DNA of 64,000 nt, from assembly GCF_038005225.1 (NCBI RefSeq), contig NZ_JBBOSU010000001.1, forward strand, positions 3,646,001 through 3,710,000, in the 5' to 3' direction. How positions within the stretch are numbered: position 1 is the first letter of the stretch; every line of letters begins with the position of its first letter. The notes beneath the pieces are model-generated. The model was not told where the DNA came from. It saw only the letters and a list, made by a program, of their open reading frames with translations, and ran no database searches. Below, piece after piece: positions 38,267-49,380 of the stretch. The position numbers and the translations under genes were made by a program. The DNA comes from Solibacillus sp. FSL K6-1523 (lineage in GTDB: Bacteria; Bacillota; Bacilli; Bacillales_A; Planococcaceae).

Positions 38267-38301
38267 AAAAAAAACGCAACACATTTAATAGATGTGTTGC
38301 G
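38267..38301 (-). terminator. Minus-strand terminator
   Basis: CGCAACACAT (38275-38284) pairs with ATGTGTTGCG (38292-38301); on the minus strand T8 follows. The only upstream minus-strand gene is tRNA-Arg, about 540 bp away. Confidence 0.7.
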
Positions 38302-38838
38302 CTAGAAAGTTAATTATAAGTTTAAAAAGATTGAGTTTGGGATAAAATGAATCGGTACAGTGATTATCTTATCCCTTTAACCTTCATCCCCCATTGTAGA
38401 TTACAGTTTACGGCACTATCTCTACAATTGGTATATATAAGTATATTAAAACAGTAAAATGGTGCCCATAAAAGGCATAATAGAATGGCTACATCGCATT
38501 ATCTTTTAAATAGATGCGTAGCTTTTGTTTATTGTCGAAAAAAGTCGTTTTTTCTTACAACAAATATACCATTTATTAATGTACTAATTATTGAGCAGTT
38601 TTTCAAGCAATTACAATTTTTTTTAGAAAGATTTTTAAGTTTGTGAACTTTCGGTTAAAACTTGGGGGAAGTTGTAATGTTCCACACGGTTTTGGAGTCA
38701 AATATAATGGGAAGTTCCTTTTCATTTTAAACGCTTTTTTTGAAAATACGTTCGTATAAAGTAAATCCCCATAAATGCTGATAATTCAACATCTAGAGGG
38801 ATTTATATGTAATCATTATTGAATCTTTATAAGTTAGT

Positions 38839-38913
38839 TGGCGCCCTCGGAGGGAATCGAACCCCCAGCGCAAGAACCGGAATCTTACGTGTTATCCATT
38901 ACACCACGAGGGC
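38839..38913 (-). tRNA. tRNA-Arg (anticodon CCG)
   Basis: 75 nt including an encoded CCA. Acceptor GCCCTCG (38913-38907) pairs with CGAGGGC; discriminator G; anticodon loop TTCCGGT in stem AAGA/TCTT gives CCG; T-arm GGGGGTTCGATTCCC. A dispersed repeat begins eight bases upstream of the 5' end, so the tRNA promoter lies in or beyond that repeat. Confidence 0.95.
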
Positions 38914-38920
38914 TTCATTA

Positions 38921-39025
38921 ATCAATTACACCTTGCGTAATTGCGTCCAGATTTTTTCGAGCTCTCTCGAAAAACTTCCTTTAAAAATCTGTGACATCCG
39001 CTGAGGCTTAACTTGATTCAGTCAG
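38921..39025. repeat. Dispersed structured repeat, copy 4 (upstream of tRNA-Arg)
   Basis: AATTACACC/GCGTAATT end, GCGTCCAGATTTTTTCGAG with CTCGAAAAA stem, AAAAATCTGTGACATCCGC, GGCTTAACTTGATTCAG. Not next to a stop codon, unlike copies 1, 3 and 5. Confidence 0.85.
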
Positions 39026-39168
39026 GGTTTGAATACCCAATTGCACTTTTTGGAATTTCCCCCCACTTATAGATGTGGAGGAATTTTGCAGAGTCAAGTT
39101 ATTGTTGACGACCCTCCTATTATACAAAGGCTTGGCTTATTTTACAACTACGAAAATCAGACTTTATA

Positions 39169-39208
39169 TTTGACCATCCTTGACTAACACGTGTATTATA
39201 GGTATACA
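39169..39208 (+). promoter_or_regulatory. clpP promoter with CtsR box
   Basis: TTGACT (39180-39185), 17 bp, TATACA (39203-39208). Overlapping the -35, TTTGACC-ATC-CTTGACT (39169-39185) is the heptad direct repeat bound by CtsR in Firmicutes, so heat-shock control is expected. Confidence 0.8.
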
Positions 39209-39274
39209 GCTGGAATGCTTACCAATTTCAGCACAAGTAAACGAATTTAGCTTTTAACAGGGGAGGATTTTACA

Positions 39275-39868
39275 ATGAATTTAATTCCTACAGTTATTGA
39301 ACAAACAAACCGCGGTGAGCGTGCTTATGATATTTATTCACGTTTACTGAAGGACCGTATTATTTTACTAGGAAGTGCGATTGATGACAACGTAGCAAAC
39401 TCAATCGTTGCACAACTTTTATTCCTAGAAGCAGAAGATCCAGATAAGGATATTCACCTTTACATTAACTCTCCAGGTGGCTCAATTACTTCAGGTATGG
39501 CCATCTATGACACAATGAACTTCATCAAGCCAGACGTTTCAACAATTTGTATCGGTATGGCTGCTTCAATGGGTGCTTTCCTATTATCTGCGGGCGCAAA
39601 AGGTAAACGTATTGCATTACCTAACTCAGAAGTAATGATTCACCAACCTTTAGGCGGCGCACAAGGTCAAGCAACTGAAATTGAAATTGCTGCAAAACGT
39701 ATTTTATTCCTACGTGAAAAATTAAACCGCATCATGGCTGAAAATTCTGGTCAAGATTACGAAACACTTGCTCGCGATACAGATCGTGATAACTTCATGA
39801 CTGCCGAACAAGCAAAAGAGTACGGTTTAATTGATAAAATTTACAATCGCAACGATTTGAAGAAGTAA
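39275..39868 (+). CDS. clpP: ATP-dependent Clp protease proteolytic subunit
   Basis: 197 residues. Serine peptidase forming the 14-mer chamber served by ClpC/ClpX. The catalytic triad is visible: Ser in [11 protein letters not shown] (about 98), His in [12 protein letters not shown] (about 123), Asp in [11 protein letters not shown] (about 172). N-terminus [20 protein letters not shown] is standard; ATG 39275 follows GGGGAGG. Single gene with its own CtsR-regulated promoter and terminator. Confidence 0.98.
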   Translation: MNLIPTVIEQTNRGERAYDIYSRLLKDRIILLGSAIDDNVANSIVAQLLFLEAEDPDKDIHLYINSPGGSITSGMAIYDTMNFIKPDVSTICIGMAASMGAFLLSAGAKGKRIALPNSEVMIHQPLGGAQGQATEIEIAAKRILFLREKLNRIMAENSGQDYETLARDTDRDNFMTAEQAKEYGLIDKIYNRNDLKK

Positions 39869-39879
39869 AAATGTAAACT

Positions 39880-39921
39880 AAAACGCCCCTCACCTTTTAC
39901 TCATGGTGAAGGGCGTTTTTT
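39880..39921 (+). terminator. clpP terminator
   Basis: AAACGCCC with CTCACC pairs with GGTGA and GGGCGTTTTTT right after the clpP stop. Confidence 0.85.
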
Positions 39922-39930
39922 ATCCTGCAC

Positions 39931-39970
39931 AAAAAACACAAACAATTGGAATCATTCCATTTGTTTGTGT
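39931..39970 (-). terminator. crh terminator
   Basis: ACACAAACAA (39936-39945) pairs with TTGTTTGTGT (39961-39970); T6 on the minus strand. Ends the rapZ-yvcK-whiA-crh transcription. Confidence 0.75.
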
Positions 39971-39987
39971 CATGTGAACTTGCTTGA

Positions 39988-40245
39988 TTAATCTTCTTTT
40001 TCAATTAATGCTTGCAATGAATCGATTGCCTTTTCTTCATCATGGCCTTCTGCTACTAATGTGACAACTGTTCCTTTTGCAACAGCTAAGCTCATAATGC
40101 CCATAATTGATTTGGCATTGACCTTTTTATGGTCCTTTTGCAAAAAGACATCTGCTTTATATCGGTTTGCCTCTTGTACGAATAATGCTGCTTGCCTAGC
40201 TTGTAAGCCAGATTTTAATTTTACTTCAACTTGCTTTTCTACCAT
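39988..40245 (-). CDS. crh: HPr-like catabolite repression protein Crh
   Basis: 85 residues, HPr fold. The phosphocarrier His15 is replaced by Gln (SGLQARQAALF), while the regulatory Ser46 region (VNAKSIMGIMSLA) is kept; that is the signature of Crh, which is phosphorylated only by HPr kinase and then serves as CcpA corepressor. The kinase gene hprK is also in this window at 55155. Last gene of the rapZ-yvcK-whiA-crh cluster. Confidence 0.95.
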   Translation of the reverse strand: MVEKQVEVKLKSGLQARQAALFVQEANRYKADVFLQKDHKKVNAKSIMGIMSLAVAKGTVVTLVAEGHDEEKAIDSLQALIEKED

Positions 40246-40353
40246 ATGAAAAACTCCCTTTCACAACCGTTCCTTACTCTATATACTTCATCTTATCTAA
40301 ATTATCCAAAAAGAACAATCAATGAATACATGATTTATGAAATCGTTCACATT

Positions 40354-41301
40354 TTATTTGATTACATGCTCACCGCGACGTATTGCTTCGGCGATTTCAT
40401 CAATTTTTCGTAAACGGTGATTGACACCTGATTTACTTACCACGCCAGCAGATACCATTTCACCAAGTTCTTTTAAAGTAACATCTTGATATTCCACACG
40501 CAATCTTGCAATCTCACGTAGTTTATCTGGTAGCTGATCTAAACCAATCGCTTGATCAATATAGCGGATATTTTCTACTTGTCTTAATGCGGCACCAATT
40601 GTTTTGTTTAAATTCGCTGTTTCGCAATTAACGATGCGATTGACACTATTGCGCATATCTCGAACGATGCGAACATCCTCAAACTTTAACATCGCTTGGT
40701 GTGCCCCTACTAAATTTAAGAAATCAGATATTTTTTCTGCTTCTTTTAAATAGGTTACGAAGCCTTTTTTTCGTTCAATCGTTTTCGCATTCAAATCATA
40801 ACAGTTCATCAGGTCGGCTAATGCTTCTGCATGCTCCATATATAAAGAATATACTTCTAAATGATAGGAAGATGTTTCTGGATTATTGACCGATCCCCCC
40901 GCCAAAAATGCTCCTCGTAAATAAGCACGGCGTTGATTATTTTTCTCAATAAATACATCGGATATTGTATGATTCAGTTCAAATGTATCGGATAGTATTT
41001 CTAAATCTGCTAATAGTTCACGAGCGCCATCACGAATACGGCAAATATAAACATTGTTCTTTTTCAAACGCATCTTTTTTCGAACAAGTAATTCTACGGT
41101 ATATGGGTACAGTTTCTTCACGATGGTATAAAGCCTTCTCGCAATCGCGGCGTTCTCCGTTTGTACATCTAAACTGAGCTGGCGATTGGCAAAGCTTAAT
41201 GAACCATTCATGCGAATAAGAGCAGACACTTCTGCCTTTAAACTGTTGTCATCCGCTTCAATTTGTGTGAGTTCTTTTTTCATTTCTGATGCAAACGACA
41301 T
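40354..41301 (-). CDS. whiA: Sporulation/cell-division regulator WhiA
   Basis: 315 residues. An N-terminal LAGLIDADG-like fold without nuclease use ([23 protein letters not shown], about 128-150) is followed by a C-terminal WhiA helix-turn-helix ([20 protein letters not shown], about 275-294). DNA-binding protein linked to cell division and, in actinobacteria, sporulation. ATG 41301 follows AAGGGGG. Between yvcK and crh, as in Bacillus. Confidence 0.96.
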   Translation of the reverse strand: MSFASEMKKELTQIEADDNSLKAEVSALIRMNGSLSFANRQLSLDVQTENAAIARRLYTIVKKLYPYTVELLVRKKMRLKKNNVYICRIRDGARELLADLEILSDTFELNHTISDVFIEKNNQRRAYLRGAFLAGGSVNNPETSSYHLEVYSLYMEHAEALADLMNCYDLNAKTIERKKGFVTYLKEAEKISDFLNLVGAHQAMLKFEDVRIVRDMRNSVNRIVNCETANLNKTIGAALRQVENIRYIDQAIGLDQLPDKLREIARLRVEYQDVTLKELGEMVSAGVVSKSGVNHRLRKIDEIAEAIRRGEHVIK

Positions 41302-41369
41302 GAATTTGTTCCCCCTTTCCTAGCAAACTATGTACACTTACGCTTACAAGTTTCATTATTTATTATTGA

Positions 41370-42335
41370 TTACTCTTTATTTTGACAAGCATATTCACAT
41401 AACCAATCGGCTAAATTTTTTGCATCATGCCGGACGACACCATTTTGAATAATAGCAATCTCTTTTTGAATTACCTTAATGCCCATTTCCTCTAATTTAT
41501 CGACATCAAATTGCACGGGTTCTGCATTTTCTTCACGATAATTTTCATAAATTGATGGAGGTAATTTCTTTTCATTAATGAGCAAAGCCTCGATAAACGG
41601 TTGCCCCACATGCGCATGAATCGCTTCGATATGTTGTGATGCTGTGTAATGAATCGTTTCCCCAAGCTGCGTCATTAAGTTGGCAATGTAAATTTTTTGT
41701 CCTTTTGCGCGCACAACAGCCTCCCCAATTCCTTTTACAAGTAAATTAGGGATAATGCTCGTATAAAGACTTCCAGGACCAATTAAAATAAATTGCGCGC
41801 GCTCAATGGCATGAATCGCAGCGGGCAATGGCTTCACATTGCCCGGCTCTAAATACACACGCTTTATGGGTGCATGACCAGATGGGATTTTAGATTCCCC
41901 AATGATTTTCGTACCATCTTGTAATTCCGCATGGAGTGTTACTTTTTTGTTGGCGGCGGGTACGACCTTGCCATGGACATTTAACACCTTACTCATCTCA
42001 GCAATGGCATGATTAAAATCACCGGTAATATCCGTTAAAGCAGTCAGCATTAAATTTCCTAATGAATGCCCCTCTAAATCCGTCGATTGAGAGAATCGGT
42101 ATTGAAACATTTGCTCCACCAAGGGCTCTATATCCGATAGTGCCGCAATGACATTCCGAACATCTCCTGGTGGTGGAATGTCGTAATCATCGCGTAATCG
42201 TCCTGATGAGCCCCCATCATCAGCTACGGTTACAATCGCCGTAATATCAAATGGGTGCTGTTTTAAGCCGCGTAAAATAGTTGATAGCCCTGTACCGCCA
42301 CCAATAACTACAATACGTGTCTTCTTTTTTTTCAT
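41370..42335 (-). CDS. yvcK: Gluconeogenesis factor YvcK/MgfK
   Basis: 321 residues from ATG 42335 (GAAAGGA upstream; the longer frame begins inside rapZ). CofD/YvcK family UDP-sugar-binding protein needed for growth on gluconeogenic carbon and for cell shape. IVVIGGGTGLSTILRGLK near the start, ADDGGSSGRLR (about 37-47), GHSLGNLMLTAL and IGPGSLYTSIIPNLLV are family motifs. Starts 4 bp after the rapZ stop. Confidence 0.95.
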   Translation of the reverse strand: MKKKKTRIVVIGGGTGLSTILRGLKQHPFDITAIVTVADDGGSSGRLRDDYDIPPPGDVRNVIAALSDIEPLVEQMFQYRFSQSTDLEGHSLGNLMLTALTDITGDFNHAIAEMSKVLNVHGKVVPAANKKVTLHAELQDGTKIIGESKIPSGHAPIKRVYLEPGNVKPLPAAIHAIERAQFILIGPGSLYTSIIPNLLVKGIGEAVVRAKGQKIYIANLMTQLGETIHYTASQHIEAIHAHVGQPFIEALLINEKKLPPSIYENYREENAEPVQFDVDKLEEMGIKVIQKEIAIIQNGVVRHDAKNLADWLCEYACQNKE

Positions 42336-42339
42336 TACA

Positions 42340-43224
42340 TCAATCCTTTCTATGATTGATATCTCGATGCGAAATAACGGCGTGATGATTGTTTCCAATA
42401 AGTTTGCCGAAATATTCCGCTAGAGTCACAGAGCGATGTTGACCACCTGTACAGCCAAATGCAATGACTAACTGTGATTTCCCTTCATCCCGGTATTGTG
42501 GAATCATAAATGAAAATAAATCTGTTAGCTTCATAATGAGTTCCTGTGTTTCTTCCGTTGCTAATACGTAGGAGGAAACTTCTGTTTGTAACCCTGTTTT
42601 GTGACGAAGCTCTTCTATATAATATGGATTTTTTAAAAATCGGACATCAAAAACTAAATCTGCATCAATCGGAATGCCATGCTTAAAGCCAAATGACATG
42701 ACATTAATTGAAAATGTCGGGCTACTCATATTCGAAAACTCTGTCGTAATGCGCTCTCGTAATTCACGTGGTTTCAATTTCGAAGTATTTACAACTGTTT
42801 TGGCACGTCCTTTTACTTCTGAAAGTAGCTGACGTTCAAGTTGAATTCCTTCAAGTAATAATCCTTGTGGTCCAAGCGGATGTGCTCGACGCGTTTCTTT
42901 GTAGCGACGGACGAGTGTTGCATCATCTGCATCTAAAAATAAAATGCGCGGTGAAATCTCCTCTTCTTCTAATAAAGTGTCGAGGGATTCAATAAGTGAT
43001 TCAAAAAATTCACGTCCACGTAAATCCATCACAACCGCAATGCGTGTCATTTTCTTTGCAGAATCTTTCATTAAGGCTAAAAAAGTCGTTAATAATTCTG
43101 GTGGTAAATTATCAACGCAGTAATATCCTAAATCCTCAAAGCTTTGTACAGCTACTGTTTTACCTGCTCCGGACATCCCTGTAATAATAACTAGCTCATG
43201 TGTATAGCTTGAACTATTACCCAC
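42340..43224 (-). CDS. rapZ: RNase adapter / nucleotide-binding protein RapZ (YvcJ)
   Basis: 294 residues. Walker A GMSGAGKT (about 16-23), a Walker B-like VVMDLRGR, and the C-terminal domain containing [15 protein letters not shown] (about 254-268) mark RapZ/YvcJ, which binds nucleotides; the role in Gram-positives is less clear (competence and small RNA in relatives). Lies before yvcK with a nudix gene upstream. Confidence 0.95.
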   Translation of the reverse strand: MGNSSSYTHELVIITGMSGAGKTVAVQSFEDLGYYCVDNLPPELLTTFLALMKDSAKKMTRIAVVMDLRGREFFESLIESLDTLLEEEEISPRILFLDADDATLVRRYKETRRAHPLGPQGLLLEGIQLERQLLSEVKGRAKTVVNTSKLKPRELRERITTEFSNMSSPTFSINVMSFGFKHGIPIDADLVFDVRFLKNPYYIEELRHKTGLQTEVSSYVLATEETQELIMKLTDLFSFMIPQYRDEGKSQLVIAFGCTGGQHRSVTLAEYFGKLIGNNHHAVISHRDINHRKD

Positions 43225-43240
43225 AAAATCATCTCCTTTT

Positions 43241-43708
43241 TTATTGTTCCATTGAATTTTGGATTTTTTCGCTAATTAACTCAAAATCCTCAGTATATTC
43301 AAATGTACCATATTGCATACCATCCTTTAATGCCGCGAATAACAAATTCGTTCGATCTCCTGCTGCCATTGGTAGTGTTTTCAAACTTTCAATTGAATGC
43401 CAGCCGAGCTTCCCTTCTCTCGTTTCCTCAAATGGCGTTCCTTCCACATCTGTCGCAACAAATGTATAAAGCATCCATTCATCGACTACGTTGTCACCAT
43501 CTTTTATAACCATTGTATATGTGCCTTTTAAATGAACATAGTTTGGTGTTAAGTTCGTTTCTTCTTGGAATTCACGTACTGCTGATTCATAAATGGATTC
43601 ACCTTGCTCCATTTTCCCACCTGGCGCAACAAACCATCCTCGTCTTGGTTTTTGTAGTAATAATACTTTGCCATCTTTAATTGCCAATAAGTTTGTAATA
43701 CGTTGCAT
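43241..43708 (-). CDS. Nudix hydrolase (YvcI-like)
   Basis: 155 residues. Nudix box [24 protein letters not shown] (about 31-54) with the REFQEE metal ligands intact; the last Gly is Asn. Probable nucleoside-triphosphate (8-oxo-dGTP type) diphosphatase; substrate not known. Begins [21 protein letters not shown]. 16 bp upstream of rapZ, same cluster as in Bacillus. Confidence 0.9.
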   Translation of the reverse strand: MQRITNLLAIKDGKVLLLQKPRRGWFVAPGGKMEQGESIYESAVREFQEETNLTPNYVHLKGTYTMVIKDGDNVVDEWMLYTFVATDVEGTPFEETREGKLGWHSIESLKTLPMAAGDRTNLLFAALKDGMQYGTFEYTEDFELISEKIQNSMEQ

Positions 43709-43812
43709 AATAACACCTCACTCCTTCATTTGATCCTATCTATATTATACCTTGTCAAATGCATTCCGTAAAAGAACGTGCGTATCAAGGTGATTACTTT
43801 CCATTTCTACAA

Positions 43813-43856
43813 TAAAAAGAGGTTGCTTCCATGATTCTTTACATGGAAACAACCTT
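43813..43856 (-). terminator. Terminator after trxB
   Basis: AGGTTG-TTCCAT (43820-43832) pairs with ATGGAA-CAACCT (43843-43855), with A/T runs on both sides; T5 on the minus strand. Confidence 0.7.
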
Positions 43857-43946
43857 AAAAATATTAGAATATCAGGGGGTTAATCACTTACAATTTTAGT
43901 TTAACCTATTTATATTTCAATTCGATGACATTCATATTAAATATTT

Positions 43947-44906
<960 letters not shown>

Positions 44907-45040
44907 TCAATCCAAAAGACGTCTCACACTCAATTCGTGGAGATGTTGCCTTTTTGTGAATTTCTTTATAACTTTTACCGATTTAACACAGCTTCCTTTA
45001 TATCGTATGCCATACATAGTAGGATTTCAATTAAACTGTT

Positions 45041-46567
45041 TTATTTACTATTTGTAGGAATAAAATCGTAAAGAATATCATTATATTTTGTGAGTGTCGC
45101 TGAAGTAATACTATATTTTTCAGCGATTGCCTTTTTCGTCACATTTTTATCCAATGAATCATAGTAAGAATACTCGACCGCAGCTGCTAATGCGGATGTA
45201 TTTTTAAAATCATATCCTTCGTTAAAAGCGATTTCGCCAAGGGCAAACCAAGTACTTAAAATTTGTACGACTTCAATCGAAATTGATTTGTTCGCATTCA
45301 CAATTTCTTCCGCCACTTTCATCAATCGAAGGAAAGACTTCTCAGCATTCACTTTTTCATTGAATTCATATTCCAATGCGTACGCTAATGACAGTTTTTC
45401 TAATTCTGTAAAACTCGTCACATTCAACATCGTTGGGTGGGCGACAATTTCTTGCTTATGCGCTGACCTTTTCAATAAAAACAAGCCAAGTAAACGACCT
45501 GATTCATTTTCATTTGATAATTGGCGAATTAGGAACTCTCTATTATTTTCTGCAGTATCTTGATATTTTGCTCCTTCAACATCTGCCCACGGTTCTAATC
45601 CTTCTTTTGTAGGATCTAGTTCCAAAAGAATTTGCCATGTATCTTGCGCAAATTTCTCCTGCCCCGAAAAGTAAGCCGACTGTGCGAGCCAAAAATAAAA
45701 ACCAGTATCGCCTTCATAACCTTTTTTAGCCATCGAACGCAACCATTTAAAAGCTTCCTCATACTGGCCAATTAGCGCCAATGTTGCACCAAGCTTGTAA
45801 CGATTTTCCCAGTCGTATGGTTGTATTTTTTTTAACAGCGCGATTAATTTTTCTAACTCTGCTTCATTTTTTTCATAGTAAGCAAAGACGGTTAAATTAC
45901 AAAGTGCGTGAAGGTTACCGTGATTCTCTCTCAAAACTTCATGCAATAATGCCTGTGCTTGCTCTGCTTCCCCGATATAAAAATACGCCAGCGCCAAATT
46001 ATTATAAGCAGTCCAAAGTTGCGGATATTCTTCAATTACTTGTTCAAGTGCTTCAATCGCTTGTTGGAAATCGCCCTTCTCCATTAAACGTCTCGCTTTT
46101 TCCTGTGCAATCATTTTAGCTGCATCATGCTCATCAATATCTTGTTCTACATCTGCAACATAGTCTACAAAATCCAATATTTCCATGGCATCTTCATTGT
46201 ATAAGCCATCTGGTTCCATTTCTAAATACTGTGCAGCGTATTTTTTTGCTTCATGAATTAAGCCAAGGCACCCAGAAATTTCTGCCAACATAAAAATAAT
46301 TTCCGCTTCATTTGGCTCTAAACTATACGCTGTATGAATTAATTCGTATGCATGATCAAAATTTTGTAATTCCATTTCCAAAATACCGTACTGTAGTAAT
46401 ACATGCGCATCATCTGGGCTTAAATCTGCCGCGCGTTTAATGTATTTATACGCTTTATCCATCTCATCACGGTCAATTGCCTTTAAAGCTTTTCCGTAAT
46501 AATAATCACCATTCGGTACAAATGATACAAGATTATTTGCCGTTGCTTGTAAACGTTTATTTTCCAA
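45041..46567 (-). CDS. TPR-repeat protein (YvcD-like)
   Basis: 508 residues built of tetratricopeptide repeats: DYYYGKALKAIDRDEMDKAYKYIKRA (about 19-44), then pairs near 53-120, 160-230 (DFQQAIEALEQVIEEYPQLWTAY) and 250-300. The last ~40 residues (KNVTKKAIAEKYSITSATLTKY) look like a helix-turn-helix. Probably a scaffold for protein contacts; target unknown. Between the his operon and trxB, the Bacillus yvcD position. Confidence 0.88.
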   Translation of the reverse strand: MENKRLQATANNLVSFVPNGDYYYGKALKAIDRDEMDKAYKYIKRAADLSPDDAHVLLQYGILEMELQNFDHAYELIHTAYSLEPNEAEIIFMLAEISGCLGLIHEAKKYAAQYLEMEPDGLYNEDAMEILDFVDYVADVEQDIDEHDAAKMIAQEKARRLMEKGDFQQAIEALEQVIEEYPQLWTAYNNLALAYFYIGEAEQAQALLHEVLRENHGNLHALCNLTVFAYYEKNEAELEKLIALLKKIQPYDWENRYKLGATLALIGQYEEAFKWLRSMAKKGYEGDTGFYFWLAQSAYFSGQEKFAQDTWQILLELDPTKEGLEPWADVEGAKYQDTAENNREFLIRQLSNENESGRLLGLFLLKRSAHKQEIVAHPTMLNVTSFTELEKLSLAYALEYEFNEKVNAEKSFLRLMKVAEEIVNANKSISIEVVQILSTWFALGEIAFNEGYDFKNTSALAAAVEYSYYDSLDKNVTKKAIAEKYSITSATLTKYNDILYDFIPTNSK

Positions 46568-46695
46568 TCAAATTCCTCCGAAACTAGAAAGTTCTTTTCT
46601 GTTCCTTATTTACTTTCCTATTAATAAAAACATACTTTACCCTAAAGTTTGGCAAAGTAATCATTTTTTCAAGATATCTTTAATAAACAAAGAAA

Positions 46696-46723
46696 TAAGG
46701 AACGCATAATTTCACGTTCCTTA
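46696..46723 (-). terminator. Weak terminator after his operon
   Basis: AAGGAACG (46697-46704) pairs with CGTTCCTT (46715-46722); the minus-strand tail TTATTTCTTTG is moderately T-rich. Confidence 0.5.
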
Positions 46724-46797
46724 AATAATTGGTTTTATTATAGCATATTCAGAACTAATGTCATAAATTGAACTTCAGCGAAGATTGTTCTTATCTC

Positions 46798-47418
46798 TTA
46801 ATTTTGCGGTTTGCCTTCATGGCGCTTTTGTAAAACTTCTAACACTTCGTAAAGGTCTACTTTTTGTTCTTGAAGCAATACTAAAAGGTGATATAGAAGA
46901 TCCGCGGACTCCCACTTCACTTCCTCTTTATCGCGGTTTTTGGCACCAATCACAACTTCTGTTGCCTCTTCCCCAACCTTTTTGCAAATTTTATCGATAC
47001 CCTTATCAAATAAATACGTTGTGTACGCACCTTCTGGCATATCAATTTCGCGTTGCTTAATGACTTCTACAAGCTGTGGTAAAATGCCGACTGAGCCAGA
47101 GCGCGGTTTTTCAACGATGCTCTCTGTGAAGCAAGACATTGTACCGTTGTGACATGCTGGTCCAGCAGGAATTACTTCTACAACAAGTGCATCTTGGTCA
47201 CAATCCGTTTTAATAGAGACAACTAGCTGCGTATTTCCGCTCGTTGCTCCTTTATGCCAAAGTTCCGCGCGTGAACGGGAATAAAACCATGTTTCGCCTG
47301 TTTCAATCGTCTTCGCTAAAGATTGTTCATTCATATAAGCTACTGTTAATACTTCTTTTGATTGTGCATTTTGGACAACGACAGGTACTAAACCTTGTTC
47401 ATCAAATTTTACGTTCAT
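46798..47418 (-). CDS. hisIE: Phosphoribosyl-AMP cyclohydrolase / phosphoribosyl-ATP pyrophosphatase
   Basis: 206 residues, fused HisI (1-115; [32 protein letters not shown], and the metal ligands [11 protein letters not shown]) and HisE (about 116-206; [27 protein letters not shown]). Catalyses steps 2 and 3 of histidine synthesis. ATG overlaps the hisF stop by 4 bp. Last gene of the operon. Confidence 0.97.
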   Translation of the reverse strand: MNVKFDEQGLVPVVVQNAQSKEVLTVAYMNEQSLAKTIETGETWFYSRSRAELWHKGATSGNTQLVVSIKTDCDQDALVVEVIPAGPACHNGTMSCFTESIVEKPRSGSVGILPQLVEVIKQREIDMPEGAYTTYLFDKGIDKICKKVGEEATEVVIGAKNRDKEEVKWESADLLYHLLVLLQEQKVDLYEVLEVLQKRHEGKPQN

Positions 47419-48173
47419 CGGACAGGAACTCCTTTTTCTTTTAAATAACGCTTCACTTCCGCTACACTTGTTTCTTTGTAGTGGAAAATACTTGCCGCTA
47501 AAGCTGCATCTGCATCCACATCTTGCAGTACTTCTCTAAAGTGCTCGGCATTGCCCGCACCACCACTTGCAATGACTGGCACCGTAACCGCGTCACGAAT
47601 TGCTTTTGTTAACGCTAAATCAAAGCCTGCTTTTTCACCGTCTTGATTCATCGACGTCAATAAAATTTCACCCGCACCAAGACGAACCGCTTCTTGCGCC
47701 CACTCTACAGCTTGCCATGTTGTTTTATTGCGTCCACCATGCGTATACACCATCCATGTGCCATCTTCTTCTGAATAACGTGCATCAATGGCACAAACGA
47801 TACATTGTGCACCGAAATAATCCGCGCCTTCTTTAATTAACTGTGGTCGTTCTAATGCTGAAGTGTTGACCGATACTTTATCTGCACCAGCGCGCAAAAT
47901 TTTCTTCATATCATCGAGCGTGCGAATACCGCCGCCAACTGTAAATGGAATCGCCAAAGTCGCCGCAGTTTCGCGCACAACATCGACCATCGTTTTACGC
48001 CCTTCATGAGATGCTGAAATATCTAAAAATACGAGCTCATCGGCACCTTGCTCATCATAAAACTTCGCTAGTTCAACAGGATCCCCTGCATCGCGAAGTC
48101 CTTCAAATTGTATTCCTTTTACAACACGTCCGTCTTTCACATCTAAGCACGGAATAATTCGTTTCGTTAGCAT
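47415..48173 (-). CDS. hisF: Imidazole glycerol phosphate synthase, cyclase subunit
   Basis: 252 residues from ATG 48173, giving [20 protein letters not shown]. Catalytic Asp in [11 protein letters not shown] (Asp11) and AIDARYS (Asp130 region), and phosphate-binding GGGIRTLDD and ASGGAG are present. These residues and the length identify HisF, not HisA. It overlaps hisH by 7 bp. In Bacillus hisA stands between hisH and hisF; here it is absent. Confidence 0.97.
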   Translation of the reverse strand: MLTKRIIPCLDVKDGRVVKGIQFEGLRDAGDPVELAKFYDEQGADELVFLDISASHEGRKTMVDVVRETAATLAIPFTVGGGIRTLDDMKKILRAGADKVSVNTSALERPQLIKEGADYFGAQCIVCAIDARYSEEDGTWMVYTHGGRNKTTWQAVEWAQEAVRLGAGEILLTSMNQDGEKAGFDLALTKAIRDAVTVPVIASGGAGNAEHFREVLQDVDADAALAASIFHYKETSVAEVKRYLKEKGVPVR

Positions 48174-48787
48174 ACGGTTTCCTCCACTCCATTCGCCCAT
48201 TCACGTAATAAAAAAACACCGAACTGTCCTGATTTTTCTGGGTGAAACTGCATGCCTGTAAAATTATCTTTGGCAACAATTCCTGGCACGCTTACCCCTT
48301 CATATTGTGCGGCTGCAACTAATTGCTGCTGCGCCATATTCGTTGCATAAAAGGAATGCACAAAATAGACGAATTGATCTTTTGGTAATGATTTATTTTG
48401 TAGCCAGCTTGGTGTTTGTTGAAGCGTTAAATCATTCCACCCCATATGAGGAATACGCGATACCCCTTTAAAGCGCTCAATACGTCCTTTAAAAATGCCT
48501 AAGCCGCTTGTTGGCATCACTTCTTCACTTCCCTCAAATAGGAGCTGCATCCCAAGACAAATACCCAATAGCGGCTTTTTTGTTTTCTTAATATAGTTAA
48601 TTAAATCTGTTTCCTGTAATCTTTTCATCGCATCCGGAAAAGCACCAACACCTGGTAATACAAGGGCATCTGCCTGATCAAGCTGCGCTTTATCACTCGT
48701 CACAATGACTTCTGCATTTAAACGTTTCAATGCTTGTTCGACACTAAATAAATTGCCCATGCCATAATCGATTACACCAATTTTCAC
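48167..48787 (-). CDS. hisH: Imidazole glycerol phosphate synthase, glutaminase subunit
   Basis: 206 residues. Class I glutamine amidotransferase: oxyanion region [11 protein letters not shown], nucleophile Cys in [11 protein letters not shown] (about 79-81), and His-x-Glu in [10 protein letters not shown] (about 183). It supplies ammonia to HisF. ATG overlaps the hisB stop by 4 bp. Confidence 0.97.
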   Translation of the reverse strand: MKIGVIDYGMGNLFSVEQALKRLNAEVIVTSDKAQLDQADALVLPGVGAFPDAMKRLQETDLINYIKKTKKPLLGICLGMQLLFEGSEEVMPTSGLGIFKGRIERFKGVSRIPHMGWNDLTLQQTPSWLQNKSLPKDQFVYFVHSFYATNMAQQQLVAAAQYEGVSVPGIVAKDNFTGMQFHPEKSGQFGVFLLREWANGVEETVC

Positions 48788-49377
48788 GTTAACAGCCCCT
48801 TTGTTGAAGGCACTCCTTTAACGCGTGGATCGATTTGAACCGCCTCATCAAGTGCACGTGCTAATGCTTTAAAAATCGCCTCAATAATATGATGCGTATT
48901 CTGTCCATAAGGTACAATGACATGTAAATTAATACGGGCTTCCAGTGCAAACTTCCATAAAAACTCATGGACAAGTTCCGTATCAAATGTGCCGACCTTC
49001 GCATTTAATGTTGGTTCAATGCGATATTCTAAATGTGGACGGTTTGAGCAATCAACAACAACTTGTGCTAGTGCATCATCCATCGGTACAAAGAACGTGC
49101 CATAGCGCTTAATGCCTTTTTTATCCCCTAATGCTTCACGGAAAACTTGCCCAAGCACGATGCCAATATCTTCTGCTGTATGGTGGTCATCAATCCATGT
49201 ATCCCCATTTGCAATAATTTTCCCGTCAAATAGACCGTGTTTAAAAAATAAATCGAGCATATGATCCATAAAGCCAATGCCTGTTTTAATTTCTACTTGA
49301 CCTGTACCATCTAAATTTAGTTCTACCTCGATTTTCGTTTCATTTGTATTACGCTCAATTTTAGCAAAACGTGTCAT
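48784..49377 (-). CDS. hisB: Imidazoleglycerol-phosphate dehydratase
   Basis: 197 residues, monofunctional HisB. Metal-binding FMDHMLDLFFKHG (about 36-48), DDHHTAEDIGIVLG (about 62-75), and the second half-repeat FLWKFALEARINLHV, GQNTHHIIEAIFKALARAL. Dehydrates imidazole glycerol phosphate. Four bases from hisD's stop. Confidence 0.97.
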   Translation of the reverse strand: MTRFAKIERNTNETKIEVELNLDGTGQVEIKTGIGFMDHMLDLFFKHGLFDGKIIANGDTWIDDHHTAEDIGIVLGQVFREALGDKKGIKRYGTFFVPMDDALAQVVVDCSNRPHLEYRIEPTLNAKVGTFDTELVHEFLWKFALEARINLHVIVPYGQNTHHIIEAIFKALARALDEAVQIDPRVKGVPSTKGLLT

Positions 49378-49380
49378 CTT

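Larger units (their letters stand above)
37925..38838. other. 900-bp gene-free region
   Basis: No coding frame is supported. It holds the small GGCTAGTT array (38183-38232), a minus-strand terminator (38267-38301), and a bulged hairpin GCTAC-GCAT/ATGCGTAGC near 38491-38523 followed by TTTTG on the plus strand. The rest is AT-rich without further structure that I can support. Confidence 0.5.

Noticed and set aside
42340-43224. Overlapping plus-strand frames across yvcK-rapZ and other core genes
   Set aside because: They are antisense shadows without ribosome sites.
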